Assembly: GCA_900314745.1 (NCBI GenBank) | Contig: OMWK01000013.1 | Coordinates: 1-55,720, forward strand | Direction: 5' to 3' | DNA length: 55,720 nucleotides | Source of the DNA: an uncultured Eubacteriales bacterium | Lineage (GTDB): Bacteria > Bacillota > Clostridia > Saccharofermentanales > Saccharofermentanaceae | Part shown: positions 1 to 8,543 of the stretch, in pieces | How the letters are laid out: each line of letters begins with the position of its first letter | Numbering within the stretch: position 1 is the first letter of the stretch | Made by a program: the position numbers and the translations under genes | Notes under the pieces: generated by a model | The model's input: the letters and a program-made list of their open reading frames with translations, nothing else | The model's database searches: none | What the model was told of the DNA's origin: nothing

Positions 1-1
1 G

Positions 2-97
2 ATTACAGCCGTAGATATGCACAAAGAGGCAACAGACGGAGAAGCATTGATTCGGTATCCGATGATCAAAGAACAGCAGATACGATATCAAAACTGA
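2..97 (+). CDS. possible 3' end of an upstream gene (partial)
   Basis: Frame 2 is open from the window edge to a TGA at 95-97 and would encode about 31 residues ending IRYQN. Frame 1 is also open to a TAG at 106-108 but gives an arginine-heavy tail, so frame 2 looks slightly more protein-like. Neither has a recognisable domain. The next gene converges on it from the right. This is only a suggestion that a plus-strand gene ends here. Confidence 0.25.
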   Translation: MTAVDMHKEATDGEALIRYPMIKEQQIRYQN

Positions 98-157
98 AAA
101 TCAAGTAGTGACAGATACTCGGAACTCCACTACGACAAGAAGATGCCTCCGTAAAGG

Positions 158-1438
158 CTATTTCCTGGGGATATCGTGCTTCGGCAGTCTCTTCGGGAAG
201 GGGCCTTCAACTGTACACGGAATACCCACCTTCTCAAGTTCTTCCAGGAAAAGATTGATGTACTTATCTGTCTTCAGAAGCTGCATGAAGCCGACATAGA
301 TCTTATCTGCCATAGAAGTGATCTCTATCGTGAAATGACCTTCGATAACAAAGACAAAGAACTCAACGTAATCTGCGAGTACCCCCCAGTCCATCAGCCC
401 GGTGTAATTGGCAATAAAACTTCCGTGCTGCGCGTCCTTCCCGGTAGAAAGGCTGTGTTTTGCCATATACTCCCTTTTGGCCTTAAGACTATGCACCTTG
501 TCGACTTCTTCATACAGTTCAAACAGTTTCCTTACCTGTGCATGGCTGACAGTCGGGTCTGTCTGAAGTATGATCTGCCCTCTGGTTCTTGTCCCGAGCT
601 TTTCCAGATCGCCTCCTAAACTGTCTCTGTCATAATCCACATACACATGACTTAAGAAATCACAATGCGTGTTGGGAAGACCGACACTTTCACGGGGATT
701 ATGCGCCGCCTCTCCGACGATAACCCTGTCTTTGTCTGGGAATACCTTGTCCATGGTCCTTGCAAACAGAATGAAGAATAGTGAGAGAACGCTGGAGTCA
801 TTAAGTCTCGAGACTTTCAGAAGGTCCTGCTGGTTTATGGTAACGACCATATAATTCGGATCTCTTTTTACCGGGATGAATACACTCTTAAGGTAATCCA
901 TTCCAAGAACCGGAGCTTTCTTAGTTTTCCTTCTGTAGATCGGCTCTTCCGTTGTGAGCATATCCATAGCGGGTTCATCTGTCTCACCCGGAAGAAGATC
1001 ACTGTCCGGTTTCCTGATCTCCGGCGCCAGAGGCTCCACGTTGTATTTCTCTTTCACATACTCATATACATTTGTCATAACCCACGGCTGGAAGCCTCTT
1101 CCGCCGCACATGGTATGGCTTATGTTGAAGAAGATATCCTTTCCCGAGCAATCCACATACAGCAGATGATCATTTACGCTGCTGCTTCCTACCATTGGCA
1201 TCTTCTCTGCCGTAGGAATGACGACGATCTTCCTGTCGTTTGGAACGAGAACATACCCACCGTCCTCATCGACTGTTACTTTGACGGCAAAGTAAGGATA
1301 CCGCTTGATTGATGCGTTAACAGATTTATCCAATACGTTTATATCAACTTCATCCTTCATTCTGACGTGAATGCGGACTGTATGCGCGAAGTATTTCTCA
1401 CTCTGATATAGTCTGTACGTATCTACACTGTATTTCAT
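158..1438 (-). CDS. condensation-domain-like acyltransferase
   Basis: A 426-residue protein with the look of the CAT/condensation (alcohol acetyltransferase, PapA-like) fold: an N-terminal 'chromophore' half that starts YSVDTYRLYQSEKYF and a second half with a NYTG-LMDWG segment. The family catalytic motif HHxxxDG appears as S107-H108-T-M-C-G112-G, so the second, catalytic His is kept but the structural Asp is Gly. The protein has no signal peptide or membrane segment, so it is cytoplasmic. These enzymes usually transfer an acyl group from CoA or a carrier protein to an alcohol or amine. The substrate cannot be told. Downstream of two small envelope genes on the same strand; no NRPS or PKS genes are near. 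Confidence 0.7.
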   Translation of the reverse strand: MKYSVDTYRLYQSEKYFAHTVRIHVRMKDEVDINVLDKSVNASIKRYPYFAVKVTVDEDGGYVLVPNDRKIVVIPTAEKMPMVGSSSVNDHLLYVDCSGKDIFFNISHTMCGGRGFQPWVMTNVYEYVKEKYNVEPLAPEIRKPDSDLLPGETDEPAMDMLTTEEPIYRRKTKKAPVLGMDYLKSVFIPVKRDPNYMVVTINQQDLLKVSRLNDSSVLSLFFILFARTMDKVFPDKDRVIVGEAAHNPRESVGLPNTHCDFLSHVYVDYDRDSLGGDLEKLGTRTRGQIILQTDPTVSHAQVRKLFELYEEVDKVHSLKAKREYMAKHSLSTGKDAQHGSFIANYTGLMDWGVLADYVEFFVFVIEGHFTIEITSMADKIYVGFMQLLKTDKYINLFLEELEKVGIPCTVEGPFPKRLPKHDIPRK

Positions 1439-1457
1439 GTTCTGTTCATCCGGTAAT

Positions 1458-1898
1458 TCAGCCGGTCCAGATTCTTCTGCCTCTGGGGTTAGCCTTCATC
1501 GCGAAGCTTAATACGGCGAGTCCTATTCCAAAAGATCCGATAAAGGATCTGTCTGCCTTCTCGGAAGGTTCACTTCCAATATAGCCTTCATCCGGTTCGA
1601 AATGGTCGTAATTAACGGTGACGGAATCACCTACAGCAGTTCCTCTCATGTAGACTCCTTCTGCTGTATATGTCTTGCCGTCGATAACGTATTCGGCGCG
1701 CCACTTGGTGGGCCCGATACCGTTAATAATGCCTAAGGACTTCTCGATACTTACGACTGTTCCTGTCGTCTGGGAACGGCACGCTGACACCTTGTGTGTG
1801 TATTCGTGCTGAAGGATTCCGGTAATTATGCCGCAGATGACGGCAAATATAAGACCGCCTATAAACAATATGTTAATAAGATTCTTCAATCCTTCCAT
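1458..1898 (-). CDS. DUF3592-like membrane protein
   Basis: A 146-residue protein with one hydrophobic segment at residues 6-30 and another near 118-135. Between them lies a small beta-rich domain (TTGTVVSIEKS, WRAEYVIDGKTYTAEG, GDSVTVNYD) typical of DUF3592, a family of membrane-anchored proteins of unknown function that look like an OB- or SH3-type barrel held outside the membrane. It starts two bases after the stop of the lipoprotein gene upstream, so the two are probably co-transcribed. Confidence 0.6.
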   Translation of the reverse strand: MEGLKNLINILFIGGLIFAVICGIITGILQHEYTHKVSACRSQTTGTVVSIEKSLGIINGIGPTKWRAEYVIDGKTYTAEGVYMRGTAVGDSVTVNYDHFEPDEGYIGSEPSEKADRSFIGSFGIGLAVLSFAMKANPRGRRIWTG

Positions 1899-1900
1899 GA

Positions 1901-2785
1901 TCAGAACCCTGCATATGCAAATGAAGCGTATGCATCCATTCTGTCGACGTACATCTCCACGAGGGCATTGGGTATATCGGTGTTGGGGGTAAGGTCATAA
2001 GGATCGGTGAGGCCTAATTCATCAGTTAACTCTATGAGAAGGTTAACCGGGAAATTCACTGAAGCTCCGCCTAATATCAGAATGTTCTCATCTGATGCGA
2101 TGATGTAGAGAATGATCTCACCATCGTGCAGGTCCTCGATCATGTCTTCGACATCGTCTGCCTCAGGAATATTGCTGTCGTGCATAAGATCGATAAAATC
2201 AGAATCAAGGATGCTTTGAGATAAGTCGGTAACGCTTACTCTGAGGGCGAGGCTAAGACCGTTCTTTGTTCTTCTGTATTCGGAACTGCTAAGATCCTCA
2301 ATATTGATATCGATACTGTTAAGAAGGTCGTCTATGCCGTCTTCGAGTTCGTCCAGATCGACAGAGTCGTTAAGAGTTATCTGAATGCCGGCGACTGATG
2401 AGAATGACAGATCATTCAGCGATTCCATATCAAACAGATCAGCATCTTCAGGGTCGAGGAATACTCTTGCTCCTACGCTGACCTGCTCTATATCATCCGA
2501 ATCAAGATTCAGGTCGAGATTGGCTGATTTCAATGTGGGGATGATCATCGGGAAATACTCGATATCATCCGGTTCGAACGTATAGTAAAAACCGTCATAC
2601 AATTGAGCCTCAAAATCCTCTTCGCTCAACTCCCCGAGTTCGTCGAAGCTCATCTCGTCCGCATCAGTATTCTCCCAGGCGTTCTCGAATTCTTCCGAAG
2701 TGACGGATTCGATCTTCTTACATCCGGTCATCGAGAATACAAAAGTACCAACCAACAGTGCTGCCAAAATTCTTCGTTTTTGCAT
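1901..2785 (-). CDS. acidic lipoprotein of unknown function
   Basis: A 294-residue protein with a lipoprotein signal peptide: MQKRR, hydrophobic core, lipobox SMTGC with the lipidated Cys at about residue 22, followed by KK. The mature part is very acidic, with a DADEMSFDELGELSEEDFEAQ stretch and several DDIE or DLD runs, and no recognisable domain. RBS AAGGGG precedes the ATG. It is probably anchored on the outer face of the membrane. It is followed closely by the DUF3592-like gene. Confidence 0.7.
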   Translation of the reverse strand: MQKRRILAALLVGTFVFSMTGCKKIESVTSEEFENAWENTDADEMSFDELGELSEEDFEAQLYDGFYYTFEPDDIEYFPMIIPTLKSANLDLNLDSDDIEQVSVGARVFLDPEDADLFDMESLNDLSFSSVAGIQITLNDSVDLDELEDGIDDLLNSIDINIEDLSSSEYRRTKNGLSLALRVSVTDLSQSILDSDFIDLMHDSNIPEADDVEDMIEDLHDGEIILYIIASDENILILGGASVNFPVNLLIELTDELGLTDPYDLTPNTDIPNALVEMYVDRMDAYASFAYAGF

Positions 2786-2864
2786 AATAATTACCCCTTA
2801 TCCAAACTGTTATTTTTATAACACACCACCAAGAGTCTATCACTCATTTGTGACGTATGCTATT

Positions 2865-3650
2865 TTACTTTCCGTATATTCTGTAATTACCGCTTCGAAG
2901 ATGTCCGATTATCATCAGATTGTGATCCGAAGCGAGCTTCACGCCTTCGACCGTAGGTTTCTGTCTTGAGACAAGAACGGGAATCTTCGCACGTATTGCC
3001 TTGCGTATCATGTCTGTGGGCATTCTTCCTGTCGTGTAAAGGATTGCCTTTGAAGGCTGAAGACCATTCCGGTACAGATATCCGACGGCCTTGTCTATTG
3101 CATTGTGCCTGCCGATATCCTCCGCCTTGTAGATGACTTTGCCTTCGTACATAAGAAGTGCCGAGTGGGATGATCCCGTGAGTTTGTGAAGCGCCGTATC
3201 TTCCGAAGCCACGGCAAGCAGGGCAGGGATTCCCGTAAGGTCTATGTCAGTATCCGGGATTCTTAGAAGATCCCTGTTCGAATCAAGAAGAGACAGATTA
3301 TCCGTGCAGCAGGTCAGTGTCTCATTGTAGCTTTTGCTCCTGATACCGGATTCAAAACCGTTACTGACCGTTACTTTTGCTGCGTTCCCGTTGATGCAGA
3401 CATCTACCGTTTTGATATCAGAAGGATCGATTCCCGCTTCGGTGATGAGCCTTCCGACTACAAGGTCCGGAAGGTCCGTCGGGGTACAGACCGCTTTATA
3501 CGCGAGCCTTGAATTTACGAAGATCAAAAGCACATATTCGCTTATGAGATCATCTTCGAACTGTTCCGTCAGTTCGCCCTGAAGACCGTAAACCGATGCT
3601 TTTGCCTTGCCGTCCGCCGGCAGAATATCCCCGTGTTCGATGATGTCCAT
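2865..3650 (-). CDS. fdhD: formate dehydrogenase accessory sulfurtransferase FdhD
   Basis: FdhD hands sulfur from a cysteine desulfurase to the molybdenum (or tungsten) cofactor of formate dehydrogenase. The protein (261 residues from the ATG at 3650, which has GGGGGAG upstream; a TTG one codon earlier is less likely) contains the family blocks AEDIGRHNAIDKAVG, TTGRMPTDMIRKA and PVLVSRQKPTVEGVKLA. The cysteine loop that carries the persulfide, usually CxxC, appears as TLTCCTDN. No formate dehydrogenase or molybdopterin gene is in the window, so the partner must be elsewhere. It diverges from the prephenate dehydratase-like gene. Confidence 0.9.
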   Translation of the reverse strand: MDIIEHGDILPADGKAKASVYGLQGELTEQFEDDLISEYVLLIFVNSRLAYKAVCTPTDLPDLVVGRLITEAGIDPSDIKTVDVCINGNAAKVTVSNGFESGIRSKSYNETLTCCTDNLSLLDSNRDLLRIPDTDIDLTGIPALLAVASEDTALHKLTGSSHSALLMYEGKVIYKAEDIGRHNAIDKAVGYLYRNGLQPSKAILYTTGRMPTDMIRKAIRAKIPVLVSRQKPTVEGVKLASDHNLMIIGHLRSGNYRIYGK

Positions 3651-3667
3651 CAAGGCTTCTCCCCCTA

Positions 3668-3696
3668 TTGTTATTCCATACCAATAATTCTATCAT
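3668..3696 (+). promoter_or_regulatory. candidate sigma-A promoter for the 3724 gene
   Basis: TTGTTA at 3668-3673, a 17-base spacer, and TATCAT at 3691-3696, placed 27 bases before the chosen ATG. A second AT-rich box (ATAATA, 3701) follows. Seen by eye only. Confidence 0.4.
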
Positions 3697-3723
3697 AGTG
3701 ATAATATGCGGCGGGAGAATACT

Positions 3724-4644
3724 ATGAGAAAAGCAATATCCGTTCTGTTAACATGCGTTCTTGCCGCGGGTATTACCGGCTGCAGTGATTATCAGGAACA
3801 AAGCTTAAGTGACGTCACCGAAGTTACGGTGTCATATGAGAACTCGAGAATAAGTTACCTCGGCCCCGAAGGAACCTACACGCAGGAGGCGTGCGGGGTG
3901 TTTTTCGAGGGGGAGGGTGAATACATTCCTTATGAGACGGTAAAGGATGCCGTGGAGGCTCTTGTCTCAGGTGAGTGCGATTACGCCGTGATTCCCCAGG
4001 AGAACACGATAGGCGGAGCTGTCGCGGATTATGTCGATACGCTCATAGGCACTCCGGAGGTGTCGGTCGCAGGTGAAGTGGTGCTCACCATCAATCAGAA
4101 TCTTCTTGTGATGCCGGGTGCGGAGCTTGATGATATTGATACGGTCTACTCGCATCCGCAGGGGATCGCGCAGGGCAGGGAATGGCTGGAGCAGAACCTT
4201 CCCGGTGCCGATATCGTAGAAGTGTCGAGTACCGCGGAGGGAGCGAGAATGGTCGCCGAGGCGGGAGATCCTTCGTGCGCTGCGATTGCGTCAGCAGGAT
4301 GTGCCGAAGTCTACGGCCTCGAGATACTTGCGGAAGCAATACAGAACAACGACAACAACAGAACGAGATTCTATGTGCTGACGGCAGATGAGCCGTCTCA
4401 AACAGGTTGCGGAAGGCTGGCATTCACGGCGTCAGGCCTAGCGGCTGACCTGACCGTTGTCCTGTCCGGCATCGATGCTGCGGGGGCGGAGCTGGTGACG
4501 ATCCACGACCGGCCTCTTCGGACGGAACTCGGCAGCTACAGCTATGTCATAGAGTGCGAAGGCCTTACGTATGAGGATTATCTTGAGATCACGGATTCAA
4601 GTGATATGGAATTCAGGTATCTCGGCTGTTTTGAAGTGAGATAA
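3724..4644 (+). CDS. exported prephenate dehydratase-like lipoprotein
   Basis: A 306-residue protein that joins a lipoprotein signal peptide (lipobox ITGC, Cys20) to a full prephenate dehydratase. Catalytic-domain blocks are ISYLGPEGTYTQEA, DYAVIPQENTIGGAV, SHPQGIAQGREWL and the active-site TRF inside NNRTRFYVL. A C-terminal ACT-like domain follows; the usual ESRP phenylalanine-binding motif reads HDRP, then SYSYVIECEG. The family makes phenylpyruvate from prephenate and is normally cytoplasmic. Here the enzyme should face the outside. The ATG at 3724 has GGGAG seven bases upstream; the in-frame ATG at 3706 has no RBS and would spoil the signal peptide. The dtd gene follows after 14 bases. 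Confidence 0.8.
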   Translation: MRKAISVLLTCVLAAGITGCSDYQEQSLSDVTEVTVSYENSRISYLGPEGTYTQEACGVFFEGEGEYIPYETVKDAVEALVSGECDYAVIPQENTIGGAVADYVDTLIGTPEVSVAGEVVLTINQNLLVMPGAELDDIDTVYSHPQGIAQGREWLEQNLPGADIVEVSSTAEGARMVAEAGDPSCAAIASAGCAEVYGLEILAEAIQNNDNNRTRFYVLTADEPSQTGCGRLAFTASGLAADLTVVLSGIDAAGAELVTIHDRPLRTELGSYSYVIECEGLTYEDYLEITDSSDMEFRYLGCFEVR

Positions 4645-4658
4645 GAGGAGAAAGGTAT

Positions 4659-5093
4659 ATGAGAGCGGTTGTCACGAGAGTAAGTGAGGCGTCGGTAAGC
4701 ATAGACGGCGAAGTTAGGGGTAAGATCGGCAAGGGGTTCCTTGTTCTTCTCGGAGTCCATGAGGACGACGGGGAAGAGGAGGCGCTTTATGTAGCCGACA
4801 GAATATGCGGCATGAGGATATTCGAGGACGATAACGGGAAGATGAACATCAACCCGAAGGATGCGGGTGCCGAGATCCTCATCGTAAGCCAGTTCACGCT
4901 CTACGCGGATGTCTCCTCGAGAAGGCCGGGATTCTTCCACGCCGCGAGGCCGGAGAAGGCAATACCTCTATATGAGCTTGTGATAAAAAAGTGCAGGGAA
5001 GAGGGCTTCAAGGTGGAGACCGGTGAGTTCGGCGCAGACATGAAGGTCAGCTCTATAAACGACGGTCCCGTGACGATAATAATTGAGAAGTAG
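4659..5093 (+). CDS. dtd: D-aminoacyl-tRNA deacylase
   Basis: Dtd hydrolyses D-amino acids (and glycine) mischarged on tRNA. The 144-residue length is exactly that of the family. The two signature motifs are present: SQFTL at residues 77-81, which holds the active-site threonine, and the C-terminal NDGPVTI, which normally reads NxGPVT and forms the cross-subunit Gly-cisPro selector. RBS AGAGGAG lies just upstream. It follows the prephenate dehydratase-like gene with a 14-base gap and is probably co-transcribed with it. Confidence 0.95.
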   Translation: MRAVVTRVSEASVSIDGEVRGKIGKGFLVLLGVHEDDGEEEALYVADRICGMRIFEDDNGKMNINPKDAGAEILIVSQFTLYADVSSRRPGFFHAARPEKAIPLYELVIKKCREEGFKVETGEFGADMKVSSINDGPVTIIIEK

Positions 5094-5208
5094 GATCTGA
5101 CCTCAGGATTTGTTAACCAGAATTAATATACCCGTAAAGTAACAGTTTTCCCCGGCCGATATAATTAAGGTAGTTAATTGCAACTTTTATGGCTTGGGGG
5201 AGTTATAT

Positions 5209-5967
5209 ATGAAGCATTTGCGTATTCTATCAGTTATATTATCCGCATCACTTCTGGTGTCCGTGGCAGCCGGGTGTAAGAAAGAGGAATCCGAAGCACC
5301 GGTTCTCATCTACTACAGCGAGGGACAGTCGGAACCGTCTGCCATAACTTTCCCTGCGGAAGAGCAGGCAGCACCCGCCGCGACTGAAGGCGGAGAGGTA
5401 CTTGCACCTATAATCGCGGACAGAACTTTCACTGAGACCACGGCTGCTTCTGAGACATCTTTGACCGTCGAAAGTGAGACTTCACAGACAACGGCGGCTT
5501 CTGAGACACAGGAGACCACGGCTTCTGAGACCTCTGCGACAACGGCGGCAGCAGGGCAGGACGCGGATGTTCCGGTCGTAACTTCGGGGACTCATGTTCA
5601 CGATGAGGCAGGTGTTATAAGAGACGAGTCATCTCTTAATTCCGCCATGGCTTCATTCGAGAGCGATACCGGCATAAGTCCCGCGATATTCACCATCTCG
5701 AATCAGCTCTCGGGCGATGAGTTCAGACAGTATGCGAGGGATATCTATTCGAACAACTTCAGCGATCAGGACCATGTTCTTATTGTCTATCAGCTGACAC
5801 CTGCGGGTACATGGTCATGGACATGTGTATTCGGCAATAATACAGGAACGGTATTTACTCAGGACCATATCGATGAGTTCCAGTCTAATTTGACCAATGC
5901 TTTCTCAAGCGGCAACGTTGACAATGCGCTTGTATCAACATTCAATGCCGCTGAGAATTACGACTGA
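5209..5967 (+). CDS. lipoprotein with TPM-like domain
   Basis: The start at 5209 is chosen because GGGGGAG lies just upstream and gives a clean signal peptide with lipobox VAAGC. Residues about 20-120 are a low-complexity linker rich in Thr, Glu, Ser and Ala with repeated TTAASET / TTASET units, typical of a wall-spanning spacer. The C-terminal 130 residues (HVHDEAGVIRDESSLN, then FESDTGISPAIFTIS) match the TPM fold, a domain found in photosystem repair and envelope proteins, with no known enzyme activity here. The gene at 14469 has a related domain. Upstream TATAAT at 5160-5165 may be its -10 box. Confidence 0.7.
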   Translation: MKHLRILSVILSASLLVSVAAGCKKEESEAPVLIYYSEGQSEPSAITFPAEEQAAPAATEGGEVLAPIIADRTFTETTAASETSLTVESETSQTTAASETQETTASETSATTAAAGQDADVPVVTSGTHVHDEAGVIRDESSLNSAMASFESDTGISPAIFTISNQLSGDEFRQYARDIYSNNFSDQDHVLIVYQLTPAGTWSWTCVFGNNTGTVFTQDHIDEFQSNLTNAFSSGNVDNALVSTFNAAENYD

Positions 5968-5999
5968 TAAGTGGGTCTGCAAAAATAGCAAAAATGTTT

Positions 6000-6005
6000 T
6001 ATAAT
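6000..6005 (+). promoter_or_regulatory. -10 box placing the start site on the ATG of the 6012 gene
   Basis: A perfect TATAAT ends six bases before the ATG at 6012, so the predicted transcription start (+1) is the A of the start codon. No ribosome binding site precedes the ATG. The -35 (CTGCAA, 5977-5982) is weak. Confidence 0.5.
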
Positions 6006-6011
6006 TAGTGC

Positions 6012-6689
6012 ATGGACAGACCCGTGACAACATTGTACATGCTCATGTCAGTAGACGGTAAGATAAGTACCGGCTCTACTGATGACATGGATGTTGATAA
6101 GGATTTCCCGAAGATCGCGGGAGTCCGTGAAGGCCTGCACCAGTACTATGAGATAGAGCAGACGACGGACCTCTGGTCCTTCAATACCGGAAGGGTCCAG
6201 GAGAAGATGGGCGCCAACGAGATGGCGATGCCCGAGAAGACTCCGGTGTCGTTTGTGGTCCTCGATAACAGACATCTTACCGAGAGCGGCGTGCGGTATT
6301 TCTGTGCGCTGTCGAAGGAGTTCGTTCTCGTGACCACCAATGCATCTCATCCGGCTTATAAGGTCGAGGCAGATAATCTTCACATAATCCATCAGCGTAA
6401 GCTCTGTCTTGCAGAGGTGCTTGCGACGCTGAAGAATGAATTCGGCTGTGACCGCATAACGATTCAGTCCGGAGGAACATTGAATGCGATGTTCCTGCGG
6501 GAGAAGTTATTTGATTACATAGATATCGTTGTCGCCCCGGTCCTCATAGGGGGCAGGGAGACCTCGACTCTCATTGACGGAGATTCGCTTCGTACTGAGA
6601 ATGAACTTGATAAGTTAGGGGCGCTTGAGCTCGTGGATTGCACGGCGCTTAAGGACTCCTACATACGCTTAAGGTATAAGGTAATTTAA
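6012..6689 (+). CDS. RibD C-terminal-domain (DHFR-like) reductase
   Basis: A 225-residue single-domain protein of the RibD_C/pyrimidine reductase family, a NADPH-dependent dihydrofolate reductase fold. Visible landmarks are the N-terminal TTLYMLMSVDGKIS, the nucleotide-binding ITIQSGGTLNAMFL, and the FDYIDIVVAPVLIGG loop before the C-terminal strand. Lone proteins of this type reduce riboflavin precursors or other small molecules; no other riboflavin genes are near, so the substrate is open. It appears to be translated from a leaderless message. Confidence 0.75.
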   Translation: MDRPVTTLYMLMSVDGKISTGSTDDMDVDKDFPKIAGVREGLHQYYEIEQTTDLWSFNTGRVQEKMGANEMAMPEKTPVSFVVLDNRHLTESGVRYFCALSKEFVLVTTNASHPAYKVEADNLHIIHQRKLCLAEVLATLKNEFGCDRITIQSGGTLNAMFLREKLFDYIDIVVAPVLIGGRETSTLIDGDSLRTENELDKLGALELVDCTALKDSYIRLRYKVI

Positions 6690-6706
6690 TCGAAGGTGAT
6701 CTATCT

Positions 6707-7306
6707 ATGAAGAAGAGAATAGCAATCATACTATCATTGGCAATGATGTTCGGCGCTGCGTCCTGCGGCACGAAGACCGAAGAGACCGCTTCAGTGGAAG
6801 AGACGGCATCGATAGAGGAGGTTTCAGCAGCTGAGACTTCCGGGGCGTCGGAGACAGAGGCTTCGGCCGAGATCCCGAATCCCTGGTCGGATGCGGATGA
6901 TGCGTCTGCGGCTGCCTCAGGAGCGGGTGTCGGTTACTTTGTAGTCCCTTCGGACGGAACTGATACGGATATCGGTCCTGTAAGCTGGGACGGTTTCCGT
7001 TATACTGACCGCCTTGCCGAGGCATACGGATACATCGGCGTATGTTCCGTGACGATCCGCAAGGGCCTTAATCAGGATACGGATGATGTATCGGGAGACT
7101 ACAACGATTATGCTTATGAGTGGGATCTCGAGGCAGACGGCTGGCTCGTTCATTGCCGCGGCAATGTTGACGGACAGGCTATGCTCATCACATGGATAAG
7201 CGATAACTTTGCCTACAGCATCTCAATCAGAGGTCAGGGTGACGAGTACGATTCATTCGGCATCGATGAATATTTGGTAGATTCGCTGGTATCGCAGATT
7301 CAATAA
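6707..7306 (+). CDS. small lipoprotein of unknown function
   Basis: A 199-residue protein with a signal peptide ending in lipobox AASC (Cys at about residue 20), then a Glu/Ala/Ser/Thr-rich spacer to about residue 60. A globular domain of about 130 residues follows, with several aromatic residues (YEWDLEADGWLVHCRGN, NFAYSISIRGQ) and no family I recognise. RBS AAGG precedes the ATG. It is one of at least four lipoproteins in the first 8 kb. Confidence 0.65.
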   Translation: MKKRIAIILSLAMMFGAASCGTKTEETASVEETASIEEVSAAETSGASETEASAEIPNPWSDADDASAAASGAGVGYFVVPSDGTDTDIGPVSWDGFRYTDRLAEAYGYIGVCSVTIRKGLNQDTDDVSGDYNDYAYEWDLEADGWLVHCRGNVDGQAMLITWISDNFAYSISIRGQGDEYDSFGIDEYLVDSLVSQIQ

Positions 7307-7322
7307 TAATCCGGATTTCTGA

Positions 7323-7328
7323 TATAAT
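7323..7328 (+). promoter_or_regulatory. -10 box giving a near-leaderless message for the 7337 gene
   Basis: TATAAT ends eight bases before the ATG at 7337, so transcription should start 0 to 4 bases before the codon. No Shine-Dalgarno sequence is present in that interval. Confidence 0.4.
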
Positions 7329-7336
7329 CCTCAACT

Positions 7337-7993
7337 ATGGAAAGGATTAAGAGGTTAGGTCTTAAGATCGCGCCGGCGTACGGCTGGCTTTGGGTGCTCA
7401 TCATGCTCGCAGTAAATGCGGTTGCATTTCAGGGCACGAGACTAGTCAACACCTGGTGGAAGCACTATGATCTGAGTCTTCCCATAGATTCTTATTTCCC
7501 TCTCGTAAAGTGGTTCATAATAATCTACATCCCTGTTGCATATGCACAGTGGATCTACGGCTTTGCCCTCTCTGCGAGGGAGAAGAAGCTCACCTGCAAG
7601 AAGATCTTCACGGCGGAGATAATCGCGAAGCTCATGTGCATGGTCTGCTTCCTTGTAATGCCGACTACAATGGTGAGAAACGATCTTACCGACACTGACC
7701 TTCTGAGCCGCTGGATACAGTTCGTCTACGACACTGACCCGGCTGACAATCTATTCCCGTCAATTCACTGTCTCGAGAGCTACATCCTGACGCGCTGCTT
7801 CTTCAGTAAAAGAATCGGCATGGAGCATTGCCCCTCGTGGTTCAAGTGGATTTCCATCCCGGTTACACTGCTCGTGTTCGCATCCACGCTTTACATGAGA
7901 CAGCACGTCTTCGTCGACATCATAGCGGCGATCGTAGTCTCGGAACTTGGGCTTTTAATCTCCACATGCTATTATAGAAAGCATGAGACTTAA
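7337..7993 (+). CDS. PAP2-family membrane phosphatase
   Basis: A 218-residue protein with about six membrane segments. The PAP2 (type 2 phosphatidate phosphatase) motifs are partly kept: FPSIHCLESY matches the PSGH motif with the catalytic-type His, and STLYMRQHVFVDIIA matches the last SRxxxxxHxxxD motif with His and Asp. Such enzymes remove phosphate from lipid phosphates at the outer membrane face. Its last 11 bases overlap the next gene, so it is read as one unit with the fumarate reductase genes, perhaps by chance of arrangement. Confidence 0.75.
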   Translation: MERIKRLGLKIAPAYGWLWVLIMLAVNAVAFQGTRLVNTWWKHYDLSLPIDSYFPLVKWFIIIYIPVAYAQWIYGFALSAREKKLTCKKIFTAEIIAKLMCMVCFLVMPTTMVRNDLTDTDLLSRWIQFVYDTDPADNLFPSIHCLESYILTRCFFSKRIGMEHCPSWFKWISIPVTLLVFASTLYMRQHVFVDIIAAIVVSELGLLISTCYYRKHET

Positions 7994-8543
7994 GAAGATA
8001 AATGCCGTATTAGGAATCCTTACCTTCGCGCTGTTCTTTGCGCACGGCATTTACGAGGACGTCGCATACATCGCTTATATCTATAATCCCATATTAACAA
8101 AGGCTTTTGCCGATACACTCGCGACGGTTTTTACGCTGCATGCAGTGCTGTCGCTTTACATAATCTTCAGAAGGAACGACACGGTTAAGATCGACTACAG
8201 GAAGCGCAATATCAAGACTCTGATACAGAGGGATACCGGCATGCTGTCCATTCTTCTTTTGCCTTTTCATGCAGGTGCCATGAGCCTTCTCGGCAAAACT
8301 TACGGTACCCCTGCCTTCTATGTAATCGAGTTTCTGGGGTTCCTGTTCATCGGTGTAATAAGCACGCATCTTGCGATATCCTTCAGCAAGGCGCTGATTA
8401 CCCTGGGACTTGTCACGGACGAGAAGAAGGTGAAGACCATAGACAGGACCGTGGCCGTTATATCTGCAGTGTTCTTTGTATTCACATGCGTTGTACTGTT
8501 CATAACTTACGGTAAGCTGTTCGCTTCGGGGGCGGTGTCATGA
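7983..8543 (+). CDS. fumarate reductase membrane anchor (cytochrome b-like)
   Basis: A 186-residue protein with about five membrane segments. His residues sit inside or at the ends of these segments (FFAHGIYED, FTLHAVLSLYIIF, LPFHAGAM, ISTHLAISFSKAL), as needed for heme b or quinone binding. I infer its role from position: it overlaps the flavoprotein gene by four bases (ATGA) and the Fe-S gene follows, which is the classic C-A-B order of succinate dehydrogenase/fumarate reductase. The sequence itself is too diverged to recognise by motif alone. Confidence 0.6.
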   Translation: MRLKKINAVLGILTFALFFAHGIYEDVAYIAYIYNPILTKAFADTLATVFTLHAVLSLYIIFRRNDTVKIDYRKRNIKTLIQRDTGMLSILLLPFHAGAMSLLGKTYGTPAFYVIEFLGFLFIGVISTHLAISFSKALITLGLVTDEKKVKTIDRTVAVISAVFFVFTCVVLFITYGKLFASGAVS

